From assembly GCA_024398125.1 (NCBI GenBank), contig JAKSJO010000006.1, positions 29,102 through 93,101 of the forward strand: a stretch of DNA of 64,000 nt, written 5' to 3'. The stretch's first letter is position 1. Each line of letters opens with the position of its first letter. The DNA comes from Bacteroidales bacterium (GTDB lineage Bacteria; Bacteroidota; Bacteroidia; Bacteroidales; UBA932). The translations under genes were made by a program, and so were the position numbers. The notes beneath the pieces are model-generated. The model had not been told where the DNA came from, did not search any database, and saw only the letters and a program-made list of their open reading frames with translations. Below, one piece after another: positions 25,173 through 33,043 of the stretch.

Positions 25173-25180
25173 CAAATATA
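25173..25180 (-). promoter_or_regulatory. -7 promoter element (TATATTTG) for DUF349-yidC-yggS
   Basis: Exact match on the minus strand, 34 nt before the DUF349 start codon; it stands back to back with the trmD promoter. Confidence 0.7.
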
Positions 25181-25228
25181 GTACTTTTAAATGACACTGC
25201 AAACAAGCGGAAAATCGTATAAAATAAG

Positions 25229-25236
25229 TATCTTTG
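25229..25236 (+). promoter_or_regulatory. -7 promoter element (TATCTTTG) for trmD
   Basis: Exact TAnnTTTG match, 23 nt before the trmD ATG at 25260. It excludes the longer in-frame start at 25191. Confidence 0.7.
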
Positions 25237-25259
25237 CAGTGCTGCAATACACATTATTC

Positions 25260-25937
25260 ATGAGGATAGATATTCTCACAGTTGTGCCGGAGCTTTTGGA
25301 AAGTCCCCTCGGCCATTCTATCGTCGGCAGAGCCATCAAAAAGGGCCTTGTCGAGATTCATGTGCACAATCTGCGCAAGTACGGAATAGGACCGCGCCAG
25401 AACGTAGATGACTACAGCTATGGCGGCGATGCCGGAATGGTAATGATGGTCGAGCCTGTTTACAAGATGATCGAGGAGCTTCGTTCCGAAAGGGATTATG
25501 ACGAGGTGATCTACATGTCTCCGGATGGAGAAGTGCTCAACCAGGGCATTTCCAACGAACTGAGCCTTAAGGAAAACATCATAATCCTCTGCGGCCATTA
25601 CAAAGGCGTCGACCACCGTATCCGCGAGCATCTTGTCACCCGCGAGATCTCCGTAGGAGACTATGTAGTAAGCGGCGGTGAAATCCCGGCGGCCCTCCTG
25701 GCCGATTCAATCATCCGGCTTATTCCAGGTGCTCTTACCGACGAGACATCCGCTCTCAGTGACAGTTTCCAGGACGACCTGCTCTCCCCTCCTGTGTACA
25801 CAAGGCCCGCCTGTTTCAACGGGTGGAAGGTCCCCGATGTATTGTTAAGCGGCAATCCGAAGCTCATTCGTGCATGGCAGGATGAGCAGGCAATAGAAAG
25901 AACAAGACAACTTCGTCCAGAATTATTAAAGAAATAG
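25260..25937 (+). CDS. trmD: tRNA (guanine-37-N1)-methyltransferase
   Basis: This 225-aa SPOUT-class methyltransferase makes m1G37 in tRNAs reading CNN and GGN-type codons, preventing +1 frameshifts. Family motifs are ILTVVPELLESPLGHSI at the start, DDYSYGGDAGMVMM, ILCGHYKGVDHRIRE (the SAM-binding trefoil knot) and ISVGDYVVSGGEIPA. The start at 25260 follows the promoter. The next gene, a sugar-nucleotide dehydratase, begins 2 nt downstream. This is unlike the rpsP-rimM-trmD-rplS order of many bacteria; rplS is found alone at 53 kb here. Confidence 0.95.
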   Translation: MRIDILTVVPELLESPLGHSIVGRAIKKGLVEIHVHNLRKYGIGPRQNVDDYSYGGDAGMVMMVEPVYKMIEELRSERDYDEVIYMSPDGEVLNQGISNELSLKENIIILCGHYKGVDHRIREHLVTREISVGDYVVSGGEIPAALLADSIIRLIPGALTDETSALSDSFQDDLLSPPVYTRPACFNGWKVPDVLLSGNPKLIRAWQDEQAIERTRQLRPELLKK

Positions 25938-25939
25938 CT

Positions 25940-27862
25940 ATGGAAAGAATGGTCAGACTACTGTTCAATAAGGTTTCCCAATGGTACTTTTCCAAGGGAG
26001 CTCTTCCATATTGGATCATTCTAGTCATCGATTGTATCATCGTCCTCACCTCTGCGGTAACAGTACGTGCGCTGCGTATCGGAATGGACCAGAACATGAG
26101 TTCTCTCCTTTCGGTGCTGGACACATGGTGCATATATCTTGTATTCTTCCTTGCCGGATTCCGTATAATGAAGAGCTACAGCGGTGTGATCCGCTATTCA
26201 TCCATTGTGGATCTGGGACGCGTGGCGTCGGCCAACCTTATCGCCCTGGTCCTGATTTCCCTGATGCGCAAGTTCTTCAAGATAGAAGCCCTTCATGGAG
26301 GCATCATCTGGCAGGAAGTCTTCTTCGCAACCATACTTGCCACCACGCTGATGTGGGCAGTTCGCATCTGCGTAAAATATGTCCATGACTGCTTCTACGT
26401 AAAGGATGGAGCCAAGAGGGTGTTCATCTATGGCGTACAGCAGGGCGGCATAGCACTCGCAAGGAGCCTTGCCCTGCACAAGTCAGACTTCAAAGTCATG
26501 GGATTCATCAGTGACGAGCCAAGCAACGCCAGACATATGCTCATGGGAAAATCAATATTCTACAACAACGCCAATGTCATCGATGAGATGAAGAAAAAGA
26601 GTGTTGATATCCTCATGGTTTCCCCTCTCAAGACAGAGACATTGAGAGATAACAAGGAAATGATAGACAATGTCATCAATGCCGGCATCAAGATTCATAT
26701 TTATAATCAGCCTGAGGAGTGGGACGGCAAGTCCGATCTTACCCACACCAGCCTCAAGGAAGTCGACATTGAAGATCTTCTTCCACGCAACCAGATCAAG
26801 GTTGACCTGAATGCCATCGAGAAGGAACTTGCCGGAAAGTGCATCCTCATCACAGGAGCGGCAGGATCCATCGGCTCCGAGATCGTACGACAGGTTGCCA
26901 AGTTCAAGCCTGCTCAGCTTGTCCTGGTCGATCAGGCAGAAACCCCTCTTCACGACATCAGGCTGATGATGGCCCGCAACTTCCCTGATATCCCTGCCGA
27001 GACCATTACCGCCAGCATTGACCATAGACGTCACATGGAGATCATCTTTTCGCAGTATAAGCCTGAGTATGTATTCCATGCGGCTGCCTACAAGCATGTG
27101 CCGATGATGGAGAACAACCCGGGTGAGGCAATCATGAATAATATTGATGGCACCCGTATCTGTGCGGATCTCGCTGTGAAGTACGGTGCATCCAAGTTCG
27201 TCATGGTATCCACAGACAAGGCGGTCAATCCTACCAATGTAATGGGATGCAGCAAGCGTATCTGCGAGATGTACTGTCAGTCGCTCGACAAGGCCATCAA
27301 GGAAGGAAAGGTTAAGGGCAATACACAGTTCGTCACCACCCGCTTCGGCAATGTGCTTGGATCGAATGGAAGTGTTATTCCTCTGTTCCGCGAACAGATC
27401 AAGCGTGGCGGTCCTGTGACCGTGACCCATCCTGACATCATCAGGTTCTTCATGCTTATTCCTGAGGCCTGCAACCTTGTCCTCGAAGCCGGAACAATGG
27501 GACATGGAGGAGAAATCTTCGTGTTCGACATGGGCAAGCCGGTAAAGATTGTAGATCTCGCCAAGCGTATGATTTCGCTCTCTGGTGCAAATGATATCGA
27601 AATCAAGTTCACAGGCCTGCGACATGGAGAGAAACTATATGAGGAGGTATTGAACGAAGAGGAAACCACCAAGCCTTCGTCCAACCCAAAGATAAAGGTC
27701 GCTACCGTTCGTGAAGTCGAGTATGATGAAGTGAACGCTGCCATAGATGAAATGGTCAAGGTTACATTGGCCGAGTACAGCGACATGGACATTGTACGCA
27801 AGATGAAGGACCTCGTTCCTGAATTCAAAAGCAAACATAGCAAATACGAGGCGCTGGACTAG
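25940..27862 (+). CDS. Membrane-bound nucleoside-diphosphate-sugar dehydratase (PglF/WbpM/CapD-like)
   Basis: The 640-aa inner-membrane protein starts with four hydrophobic helices (residues about 20-140) and a first Rossmann-like domain (RVFIYGVQQGGIALARSL), followed by the catalytic SDR domain from about residue 290. Visible motifs are GAAGSIGSEIVRQV (NAD binding), FHAAAYKHVPMME and the active-site segment MVSTDKAVNPTNVMGCSK, with Met in place of Tyr as in WbpM/PglF 4,6-dehydratases. It likely converts UDP-GlcNAc to a 4-keto-6-deoxy sugar for surface glycans or O-glycosylation. Which epimer it makes cannot be told. Confidence 0.9.
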   Translation: MERMVRLLFNKVSQWYFSKGALPYWIILVIDCIIVLTSAVTVRALRIGMDQNMSSLLSVLDTWCIYLVFFLAGFRIMKSYSGVIRYSSIVDLGRVASANLIALVLISLMRKFFKIEALHGGIIWQEVFFATILATTLMWAVRICVKYVHDCFYVKDGAKRVFIYGVQQGGIALARSLALHKSDFKVMGFISDEPSNARHMLMGKSIFYNNANVIDEMKKKSVDILMVSPLKTETLRDNKEMIDNVINAGIKIHIYNQPEEWDGKSDLTHTSLKEVDIEDLLPRNQIKVDLNAIEKELAGKCILITGAAGSIGSEIVRQVAKFKPAQLVLVDQAETPLHDIRLMMARNFPDIPAETITASIDHRRHMEIIFSQYKPEYVFHAAAYKHVPMMENNPGEAIMNNIDGTRICADLAVKYGASKFVMVSTDKAVNPTNVMGCSKRICEMYCQSLDKAIKEGKVKGNTQFVTTRFGNVLGSNGSVIPLFREQIKRGGPVTVTHPDIIRFFMLIPEACNLVLEAGTMGHGGEIFVFDMGKPVKIVDLAKRMISLSGANDIEIKFTGLRHGEKLYEEVLNEEETTKPSSNPKIKVATVREVEYDEVNAAIDEMVKVTLAEYSDMDIVRKMKDLVPEFKSKHSKYEALD

Positions 27863-27925
27863 TCTTTTGTACTTTTTTCAATCACTTGTAGAATAAAATT
27901 GTACATTCGTTTCCAAGCAGATAGT

Positions 27926-27933
27926 TATATTTG
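27926..27933 (+). promoter_or_regulatory. -7 promoter element (TATATTTG) for the lipoprotein/DUF5723 pair
   Basis: Exact match, 51 nt before the ATG at 27985, in the gap after the dehydratase gene. It rules out the upstream in-frame start at 27931. Confidence 0.68.
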
Positions 27934-27984
27934 TGTAAGAAGCGAATGCTCTTTTTTTCATATCTGTACAAACACATTGTAAAA

Positions 27985-29685
27985 ATGAAGATAAACAAAC
28001 TATTGCTCTATTTTGCCGTGGCGGCATCTGCTCTCAGCAGCTGCGCTACAGAAGGATATGAGGATCTCAAGGCTCCGATAGACAAAGAAATGAATGTCCT
28101 CGGAACTCTTGAATTCCCTATCGGCAAGTCTGCCCCTATCTCCATTGGAGATTTCCTTGCCATAAGCGAAACCGGAATCATTGATACCGACGATGCCGGC
28201 AACTATATCTTCAGGGTGGATGCCCCCCCTGCAGCATCGTCTTATTCGCTTCGCAAGATTACCATTGGAAGCGATTCAAAGTTCACAGGCTCATTCCGTC
28301 ACGAGTCTAACCACATTGCAATCAATCCCGAGAAAGTTCCGGAGATCGAAGAGATCATACCGACCATCAGCGTACCTTTCTCTTTCGAGTACAGCGATAT
28401 TCCTGACGATTTCAGAAACGTCAGTTCATTGGATGTCAATACCGCCATCGACTTCTCACTCTCGTACAAGGCTGAAGGTATTGATGCGATGACCATCAAG
28501 AAAGGTGCGCAGATCAGCATTCCGGATTCATACGTCATCAGTGAAATCAGCAGCAATGACTTCGACCTGACTGAAGGTACGAACAATCTTGTCGCCAATA
28601 AGGACATCCGCATCGAATCCGGTCAGCAGATTGACCTCAAGGTACGCATCAGCCAGATAATCTTCGACGGACCTATTGACGGTACCGTCTACAGCAATTA
28701 CTTCTCTCTGGGTGGTAATGTCGTGCTGAAAGCTGAAGATGTCAAGGGATCTTTCCTTCCTGACTTCGAAATAGTACTAGGCGCAAAGCTTGCCGAGATG
28801 TCAGTATTGACTGTCACCGGTGAGATAACTCCTCCGGCTCTCAACATGGGCAGTGTTTCCCGAGACATTACTGATATTCCCGACATCTTCAAGGATGCTG
28901 TTCTGGACATCCATGGAACAGGCCTTATACTTGAACCTTGCAATGATCTTCCTTGCGCTCTCAAGGCTAGTTTCTCTATTGGAAGCGTCAACCAGAAGGG
29001 AGAGTCATTCTCTGTCAGGATAGAGGATATAATGGTAAATCCAGGAGACTCACAGGAGTTATATATATCCGAAGATGGTCTCATGGCTCCTGAGGGTGTC
29101 CGCCTGGTGAATGTTCCCGGATTCGACAGACTGTTCCATTCCATTCCTTCCAAGGTATCGGTTTACGATATCATACTTGAGTCCGTCATTGACGGTCCGG
29201 TGAAAATCACTGCAGGGAAAGACTACAAGTGTGGATTTGTGAGCGGCAGGGCGACCATTCCTCTCACATTTGGAAACGAAATGAAATTGGACTACGAGCA
29301 GAACATAGAATTCAACCTCGAAAACATTCCCGATGGTCTGAATACCCTTGATCTCTCAACCATGATCACCAGCACCCTTCCATTCGACATGAGCATTTCG
29401 GCGAAGGCACTTGACGCAAACGGGACTAGCATTGACTCAATTACATCCGATATTAACGGAATAATCTTTGGAGGTGCCCTTTCGGCGCCAAAGACAAGCC
29501 CGGTTGAGATCAGTTTCAATCTTGGAAATACAAATCCTTCCGACATCAAGACCATTCGTTTCCTTCTTCATGCAGAGATGGAAAAGGACAGCAAGCCAAC
29601 TTCACTCAACGAAGGTCATTACATACAGTTCAACCAGATTACGGCAAGAATCCGCGACGGTTTCAGCCTGAACCTCGACAAATAA
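27985..29685 (+). CDS. Large uncharacterised lipoprotein
   Basis: The 566-aa lipoprotein has a signal peptide ending in a lipobox (ASALSSC, C20). I do not recognise a named domain. The mature part is rich in beta-strand-like alternations and appears to hold several immunoglobulin-like or jelly-roll units with recurring phrases such as IPTISVPFSFEYSDIPD, VTGEITPPALNMGSV and IEFNLENIPDGLNTLD. It lacks cysteines characteristic of enzymes and has no catalytic signature. It lies 3 nt upstream of a DUF5723 outer-membrane protein, so the two probably act together at the outer membrane. Start chosen after the promoter. Confidence 0.7.
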   Translation: MKINKLLLYFAVAASALSSCATEGYEDLKAPIDKEMNVLGTLEFPIGKSAPISIGDFLAISETGIIDTDDAGNYIFRVDAPPAASSYSLRKITIGSDSKFTGSFRHESNHIAINPEKVPEIEEIIPTISVPFSFEYSDIPDDFRNVSSLDVNTAIDFSLSYKAEGIDAMTIKKGAQISIPDSYVISEISSNDFDLTEGTNNLVANKDIRIESGQQIDLKVRISQIIFDGPIDGTVYSNYFSLGGNVVLKAEDVKGSFLPDFEIVLGAKLAEMSVLTVTGEITPPALNMGSVSRDITDIPDIFKDAVLDIHGTGLILEPCNDLPCALKASFSIGSVNQKGESFSVRIEDIMVNPGDSQELYISEDGLMAPEGVRLVNVPGFDRLFHSIPSKVSVYDIILESVIDGPVKITAGKDYKCGFVSGRATIPLTFGNEMKLDYEQNIEFNLENIPDGLNTLDLSTMITSTLPFDMSISAKALDANGTSIDSITSDINGIIFGGALSAPKTSPVEISFNLGNTNPSDIKTIRFLLHAEMEKDSKPTSLNEGHYIQFNQITARIRDGFSLNLDK

Positions 29686-29688
29686 GCC

Positions 29689-30990
29689 ATGAAAGCACGC
29701 ATCATTACTACAACTGTTGTGGCTTTGCTGACAGGCACAGTCGCAAATGCGCAGAACCTCAGCGCCTATTTCAACAATAACTATATCTATGCAAATGAAG
29801 CAAACCCTGCTCTATCACCTGATTGCAAGACTTACGTTTCTCTTCCAGGCATACAGCAAGGTCTTGAGAGTACAATCGGAGCCTACAGCCTCCTCTACCC
29901 TAGCGGAAACGGCTTTGTAACAGGTCTTCATCAGAGCATCAGCAGCGAGGAATTTCTTGGACGCATCGGAGAATCTGCCAAGATCAACACCAATGGTGCT
30001 ATCCGAATCCTTGGTTTGGGAGGAAGATTCAATGAGAATAACTATTTCTCTGCCAATATCAGGATAAGGGAAACCGGCGGCGCCATCCTTCCTTTCGACG
30101 CATTCCGTTTCATCAAGGAAGGAAGTGCAAGTTCAGATAGTTTCGACATGTCAGAAATGGCACTTTACGGCGACATGATTGGTGAAATCGCCCTCAATCT
30201 TGTGCATTCCTTCGAGAACATCACGGTTGGAGCGACCGCCAAGGTGATGAATGGACTCGCACACGGCAGTATGGGAATGGACCGACTCAGCATCGTTACC
30301 AGCCCGGATAAATGGACTTTTGAAGGCGAAGGCAATGCCAGTGCCGCAATAGTCAACTTCAATCCAGGACTCGCCATCGACTTGGGTGTAAGCGCCCATA
30401 TCACCGATAATCTCATGGTAACGGCAGCAATCCTCGATCTTGGAGGCATATCATGGGCTGCTACATCGAATTATCGTCTGCCAGGCGGCAAATGGGAGTA
30501 TTCCGGAATCGATAATCTCTCTATTTCTGACGAAGGCAGTTCAAGCAATATCGGCGATGAGGTTGGGAATGCCATAGGTGATTTCCTTTCAAAGATTGAA
30601 TTTGAGAAGGACGGTCCTGAGAGCAGAACATTCAACACACTTCCAATAAGCGCGAATGCAGGTATCAAATATACCTTGCCTTCATGGGATAAGCTTTCTT
30701 TCGGTGCCGTAGCTGCATACAAGGGAGGCGCTTTATTCAATACAGTTGACGCAAGAGCAATCATTGATATCGCTCCTGTAAAATGGTTTGAGATGAGCGC
30801 ATCAGCCGGTGTCTCTACCGAAGGAACACGCGGAGGCATCCTCGCAGTACTGAATCTCGGCCCTGTACGCGCTCACATGGGCGCTGAAATGCTCGGAAGC
30901 CAATATGGCAAGTTCTCCGGTATTACCATTCCTATCGACAAGGTAAGGATGATGGCAGACTTCGGTCTCCAGCTGACCTTCGGAAGATAA
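29689..30990 (+). CDS. DUF5723-family outer-membrane protein
   Basis: The 433-aa protein has a cleavable signal peptide (MKARIITTTVVALLTGTVANA) followed by LSAYFNNNYIYANEANPALSP, typical of DUF5723. The rest consists of amphipathic strands with many Gly and aromatic residues (for example INTNGAIRILGLGGRFNENN, AGIKYTLPSWDKLSFGAVAA), and it ends in a Phe-containing strand (FGLQLTFGR). This fits a PorV/FadL-like outer-membrane barrel. The function of the family is unknown. It is translated with the lipoprotein upstream; a perfect 18-bp terminator overlaps its stop codon. Confidence 0.82.
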   Translation: MKARIITTTVVALLTGTVANAQNLSAYFNNNYIYANEANPALSPDCKTYVSLPGIQQGLESTIGAYSLLYPSGNGFVTGLHQSISSEEFLGRIGESAKINTNGAIRILGLGGRFNENNYFSANIRIRETGGAILPFDAFRFIKEGSASSDSFDMSEMALYGDMIGEIALNLVHSFENITVGATAKVMNGLAHGSMGMDRLSIVTSPDKWTFEGEGNASAAIVNFNPGLAIDLGVSAHITDNLMVTAAILDLGGISWAATSNYRLPGGKWEYSGIDNLSISDEGSSSNIGDEVGNAIGDFLSKIEFEKDGPESRTFNTLPISANAGIKYTLPSWDKLSFGAVAAYKGGALFNTVDARAIIDIAPVKWFEMSASAGVSTEGTRGGILAVLNLGPVRAHMGAEMLGSQYGKFSGITIPIDKVRMMADFGLQLTFGR

Positions 30991-31028
30991 AGAAATAAAG
31001 CCTGCTGGAAAGCAGGCTTTATTTCTTT
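30989..31028. terminator. Bidirectional terminator, perfect 18-bp stem
   Basis: A GGAA tetraloop closes an uninterrupted 18-bp stem whose ends overlap the stop codons of both convergent genes (DUF5723 on plus, SDR on minus). Confidence 0.93.
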
Positions 31029-31747
31029 ATAGGTATTCGTTCCCAGATACAATCAGGAATCAGTTTCCAAACAAACACCAGAATCGCATACTTCCAATCT
31101 ACAACAACTTTACGACGTCTTGCCTTGAGAGCCCTCACGATACTGGTTGCGACCTTCTCCGGAGTCATCATAAGCGGCATTCCGCTGCCCTTGATGAAAT
31201 CCGTATCTACAAATCCCGGACGGATATCCGTAAATGTGATGCCGGAATGATTCATTCGAGAAAGCTGGGCAAGCGCTTGGAGATAGGTGCTCTGCATGCG
31301 CTTGGTCGAGGAATAAGACGGAGCCGCTCCGAGTCCCTTGGTTCCTGCTATTGAAGAAATCACAGCGATATGGCCGCCTCCTACCGTTTCGAAATAATGA
31401 TATGCAGCGTCAACCATACGCGTGAAACCTACAGCATTCGTCTGCATGGTCTTTATTTCCGTAACGGTATCCAGTGCGTAATTCTGCTTTCCAAAACCTG
31501 ATGCGATAAGAACAATATCAGCACCACCGCATTCCGAAATCAATGACAGCAGATCCTCCGACGCATTATCATCACAGACATCGATACGTCGTGTATGAAG
31601 CGAGTCTCCAAGCTCATCCTTAAGCTGTGAAAGGCAAGCCTCACGACGGCCGGCTATGCCCACAGTCCACCCTTCAACCAGAAAAAGCCTGGCGGTTGCA
31701 AGGCCTATTCCCGAAGTTGCACCGACAATGACAATTCGATTCATCAT
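31019..31747 (-). CDS. Short-chain dehydrogenase/reductase (SDR)
   Basis: This is a classical SDR of 242 aa. The NAD(P)-binding motif is IVGATSGIGLA, followed by the catalytic Ser in VISSIAG and Tyr/Lys in YSSTK. A hydrophobic, Arg/Lys-flanked C-terminal segment (WKYAILVFVWKLIP) could tether it to the membrane, as in DltE/YdfG-like proteins of lipid metabolism. The substrate is unknown. It overlaps the stop of the upstream 103-aa gene by one base (TGATG), so translation is coupled; the ATG at 31744 is an alternative start. Confidence 0.87.
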   Translation of the reverse strand: MMNRIVIVGATSGIGLATARLFLVEGWTVGIAGRREACLSQLKDELGDSLHTRRIDVCDDNASEDLLSLISECGGADIVLIASGFGKQNYALDTVTEIKTMQTNAVGFTRMVDAAYHYFETVGGGHIAVISSIAGTKGLGAAPSYSSTKRMQSTYLQALAQLSRMNHSGITFTDIRPGFVDTDFIKGSGMPLMMTPEKVATSIVRALKARRRKVVVDWKYAILVFVWKLIPDCIWERIPIKK

Positions 31748-32058
31748 CAGCCACGATAGTCTTTCTTGTTCATCAAGGAGCCCTCTATGGTCGCAAGAAA
31801 GTCACTGTCCGGATCGTATGCTCCTTTCTCCTCATAGAAACTCTCGATGTTGATGATTTCTCCATCCTTCGAGATTGAGGTCAGCTGCTGGATATCGTCC
31901 TCCATACCGACAACATTGTCTCTTAGGAATACACCATCAAAGTATGCCTTGTTATCATTCTTTGGTGCATCCTTGATACTCTCAACAACAATGACTTCCG
32001 CATCACTAAGACGTGAGAAGAATATCTTGTCTTTTATGGCATCGTAAATCTTGTCCAT
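31747..32058 (-). CDS. Small hypothetical protein coupled to the SDR
   Basis: The 103-aa acidic protein (MDKIYDAIKDKIFFSRLSDA at its start) has no signal peptide or membrane segment and no motif I recognise. Support for it being a real gene is its typical codon use, its overlap with the SDR start codon and a near-consensus TATCTTTA -7 element at 32081-32088 on the minus strand, 22 nt upstream. It may be a small partner or regulator of the SDR, but that is only a guess from the coupling. Confidence 0.6.
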   Translation of the reverse strand: MDKIYDAIKDKIFFSRLSDAEVIVVESIKDAPKNDNKAYFDGVFLRDNVVGMEDDIQQLTSISKDGEIINIESFYEEKGAYDPDSDFLATIEGSLMNKKDYRG

Positions 32059-32097
32059 CTGTAGATTGTCTATGTGGGTATAAAGATAGCAATTTCT

Positions 32098-32105
32098 TAT
32101 ATTTG
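32098..32105 (+). promoter_or_regulatory. -7 promoter element (TATATTTG) for the AlaX-like gene
   Basis: Exact match on the plus strand, 37 nt before the ATG at 32143. Confidence 0.68.
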
Positions 32106-32142
32106 TGGAACATCTTCATCTCCTATTGAAATCAAGTAATCT

Positions 32143-32607
32143 ATGGATACACCTATTCTCAACGAACATAACAAACAGGAGTTTGCCCCTGCGCACACTG
32201 CGGAACATCTTCTTAACGGCTTCGTGGCCAAACGTTTCGGATGTGGCAGAGCTTTTTCCGCACATGTCGAGAAAAAGAAATCGAAACTCGATTACCACAT
32301 GGAGCGCGAGATGACAGCCGAAGAAATCAAGTCACTGGAAGACGACATCAACCGCATCATTGCCGAAGATGTCGAAGTCTGGATGGAGTTCATAAGCCAG
32401 GACGAAGCCCGTACCCGTTTCGATATGAACAGGCTTCCTGACGGAGCCAGCGAAACAGTTCGCGTGGTCCACGTGGGCGACTATGACGAATGCCTATGCG
32501 CCGGCAACCATGTTGCCCGTACCGGTGAGATCATAGGATTCAGGATCAGCAGCACCAGCTTCAACGAAGGCGTCCAGCGCCTTGTCTTCCGTGTCGACGC
32601 GAAATAG
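32143..32607 (+). CDS. Free-standing alanyl-tRNA editing protein (AlaX-like)
   Basis: This 154-aa cytoplasmic protein matches the second additional domain (SAD) of threonyl/alanyl-tRNA synthetases. The zinc site is complete: H18 and H22 in PAHTAEHLLNG, and C119 and H123 in CLCAGNHVA. Proteins of this type hydrolyse mischarged Ser- or Gly-tRNA(Ala), backing up AlaRS editing. It is shorter than AlaX-S/M of archaea at both ends and lacks the AlaX glycine-rich motif, so the exact tRNA/amino acid specificity is uncertain. It has its own promoter and terminator. Confidence 0.8.
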   Translation: MDTPILNEHNKQEFAPAHTAEHLLNGFVAKRFGCGRAFSAHVEKKKSKLDYHMEREMTAEEIKSLEDDINRIIAEDVEVWMEFISQDEARTRFDMNRLPDGASETVRVVHVGDYDECLCAGNHVARTGEIIGFRISSTSFNEGVQRLVFRVDAK

Positions 32608-32610
32608 ACC

Positions 32611-32652
32611 GATACAAAAAAGGAGGCGCGGCAGCGTCTCCTTTTTTGTATC
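32611..32652. terminator. Bidirectional terminator, 19-bp stem
   Basis: A GGCA tetraloop closes a 19-bp stem with a single wobble pair, flanked by six-base A and T runs. It lies between the convergent AlaX-like and HU genes. Confidence 0.93.
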
Positions 32653-32666
32653 CATATTCTCTGATA

Positions 32667-32942
32667 TTACTTCTTAAGCATCTCCTTGAACGAATCGCAA
32701 GGCTTGAAGTGAGGAATATCACACTCAGGGATAGTCACAGTAGTATTTGCAGTAATATTGCGAGCCTTCTTGGATGCTCTATGCTTGAGTTCGAAAGTAC
32801 CGAATCCACGGAGGTAGATGTTGTTTCCTTCTGCCATTCCCTTGATGATGGCATCCATGGTAGCATCGATGAGATCCTTCACAAGAGCGGATTCGATACC
32901 GGTTTCGGCAGAGACGATCTTTGCAAGTTCAGCTTTAGTCAT
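32667..32942 (-). CDS. HU/IHF-family DNA-binding protein
   Basis: This 91-aa nucleoid protein has the HU fold: MTKAELAKIVSAETGI helices, then GNNIYLRGFGTFELKHRASK leading into the beta-arm with ARN and the C-terminal helix PHFKPCDSFKEML. Note the arm tip TANTTVTIPECDIPHFKP, where HU usually has NPxTGExIxIPA; the arm is there but the canonical Pro-Gly intercalating sequence is altered. It dimerises and bends DNA. Single gene with its own promoter 57 nt upstream. Confidence 0.92.
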   Translation of the reverse strand: MTKAELAKIVSAETGIESALVKDLIDATMDAIIKGMAEGNNIYLRGFGTFELKHRASKKARNITANTTVTIPECDIPHFKPCDSFKEMLKK

Positions 32943-32999
32943 GATGATTGAAATTTATAATTTTATTCGTGGTCTAACTGTTTTTCCCAAAAGGGGCTG

Positions 33000-33007
33000 C
33001 AAAGATA
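33000..33007 (-). promoter_or_regulatory. -7 promoter element (TATCTTTG) for the HU gene
   Basis: Exact TAnnTTTG match on the minus strand, 57 nt before the start codon. Confidence 0.68.
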
Positions 33008-33043
33008 AGTCTTTATCCTGATATAGCAAATCCAATTAAGACA

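Noticed and set aside
26552-27625. 357-codon open frame on the minus strand inside the sugar-nucleotide dehydratase gene
   Set aside because: It is antisense to a strongly conserved SDR domain and has no recognisable motif; an artefact of third-position bias.
32667-32942. HU-like gene as a phage or mobile-element marker
   Set aside because: It has the standard chromosomal layout with its own promoter and terminator and ordinary neighbours.
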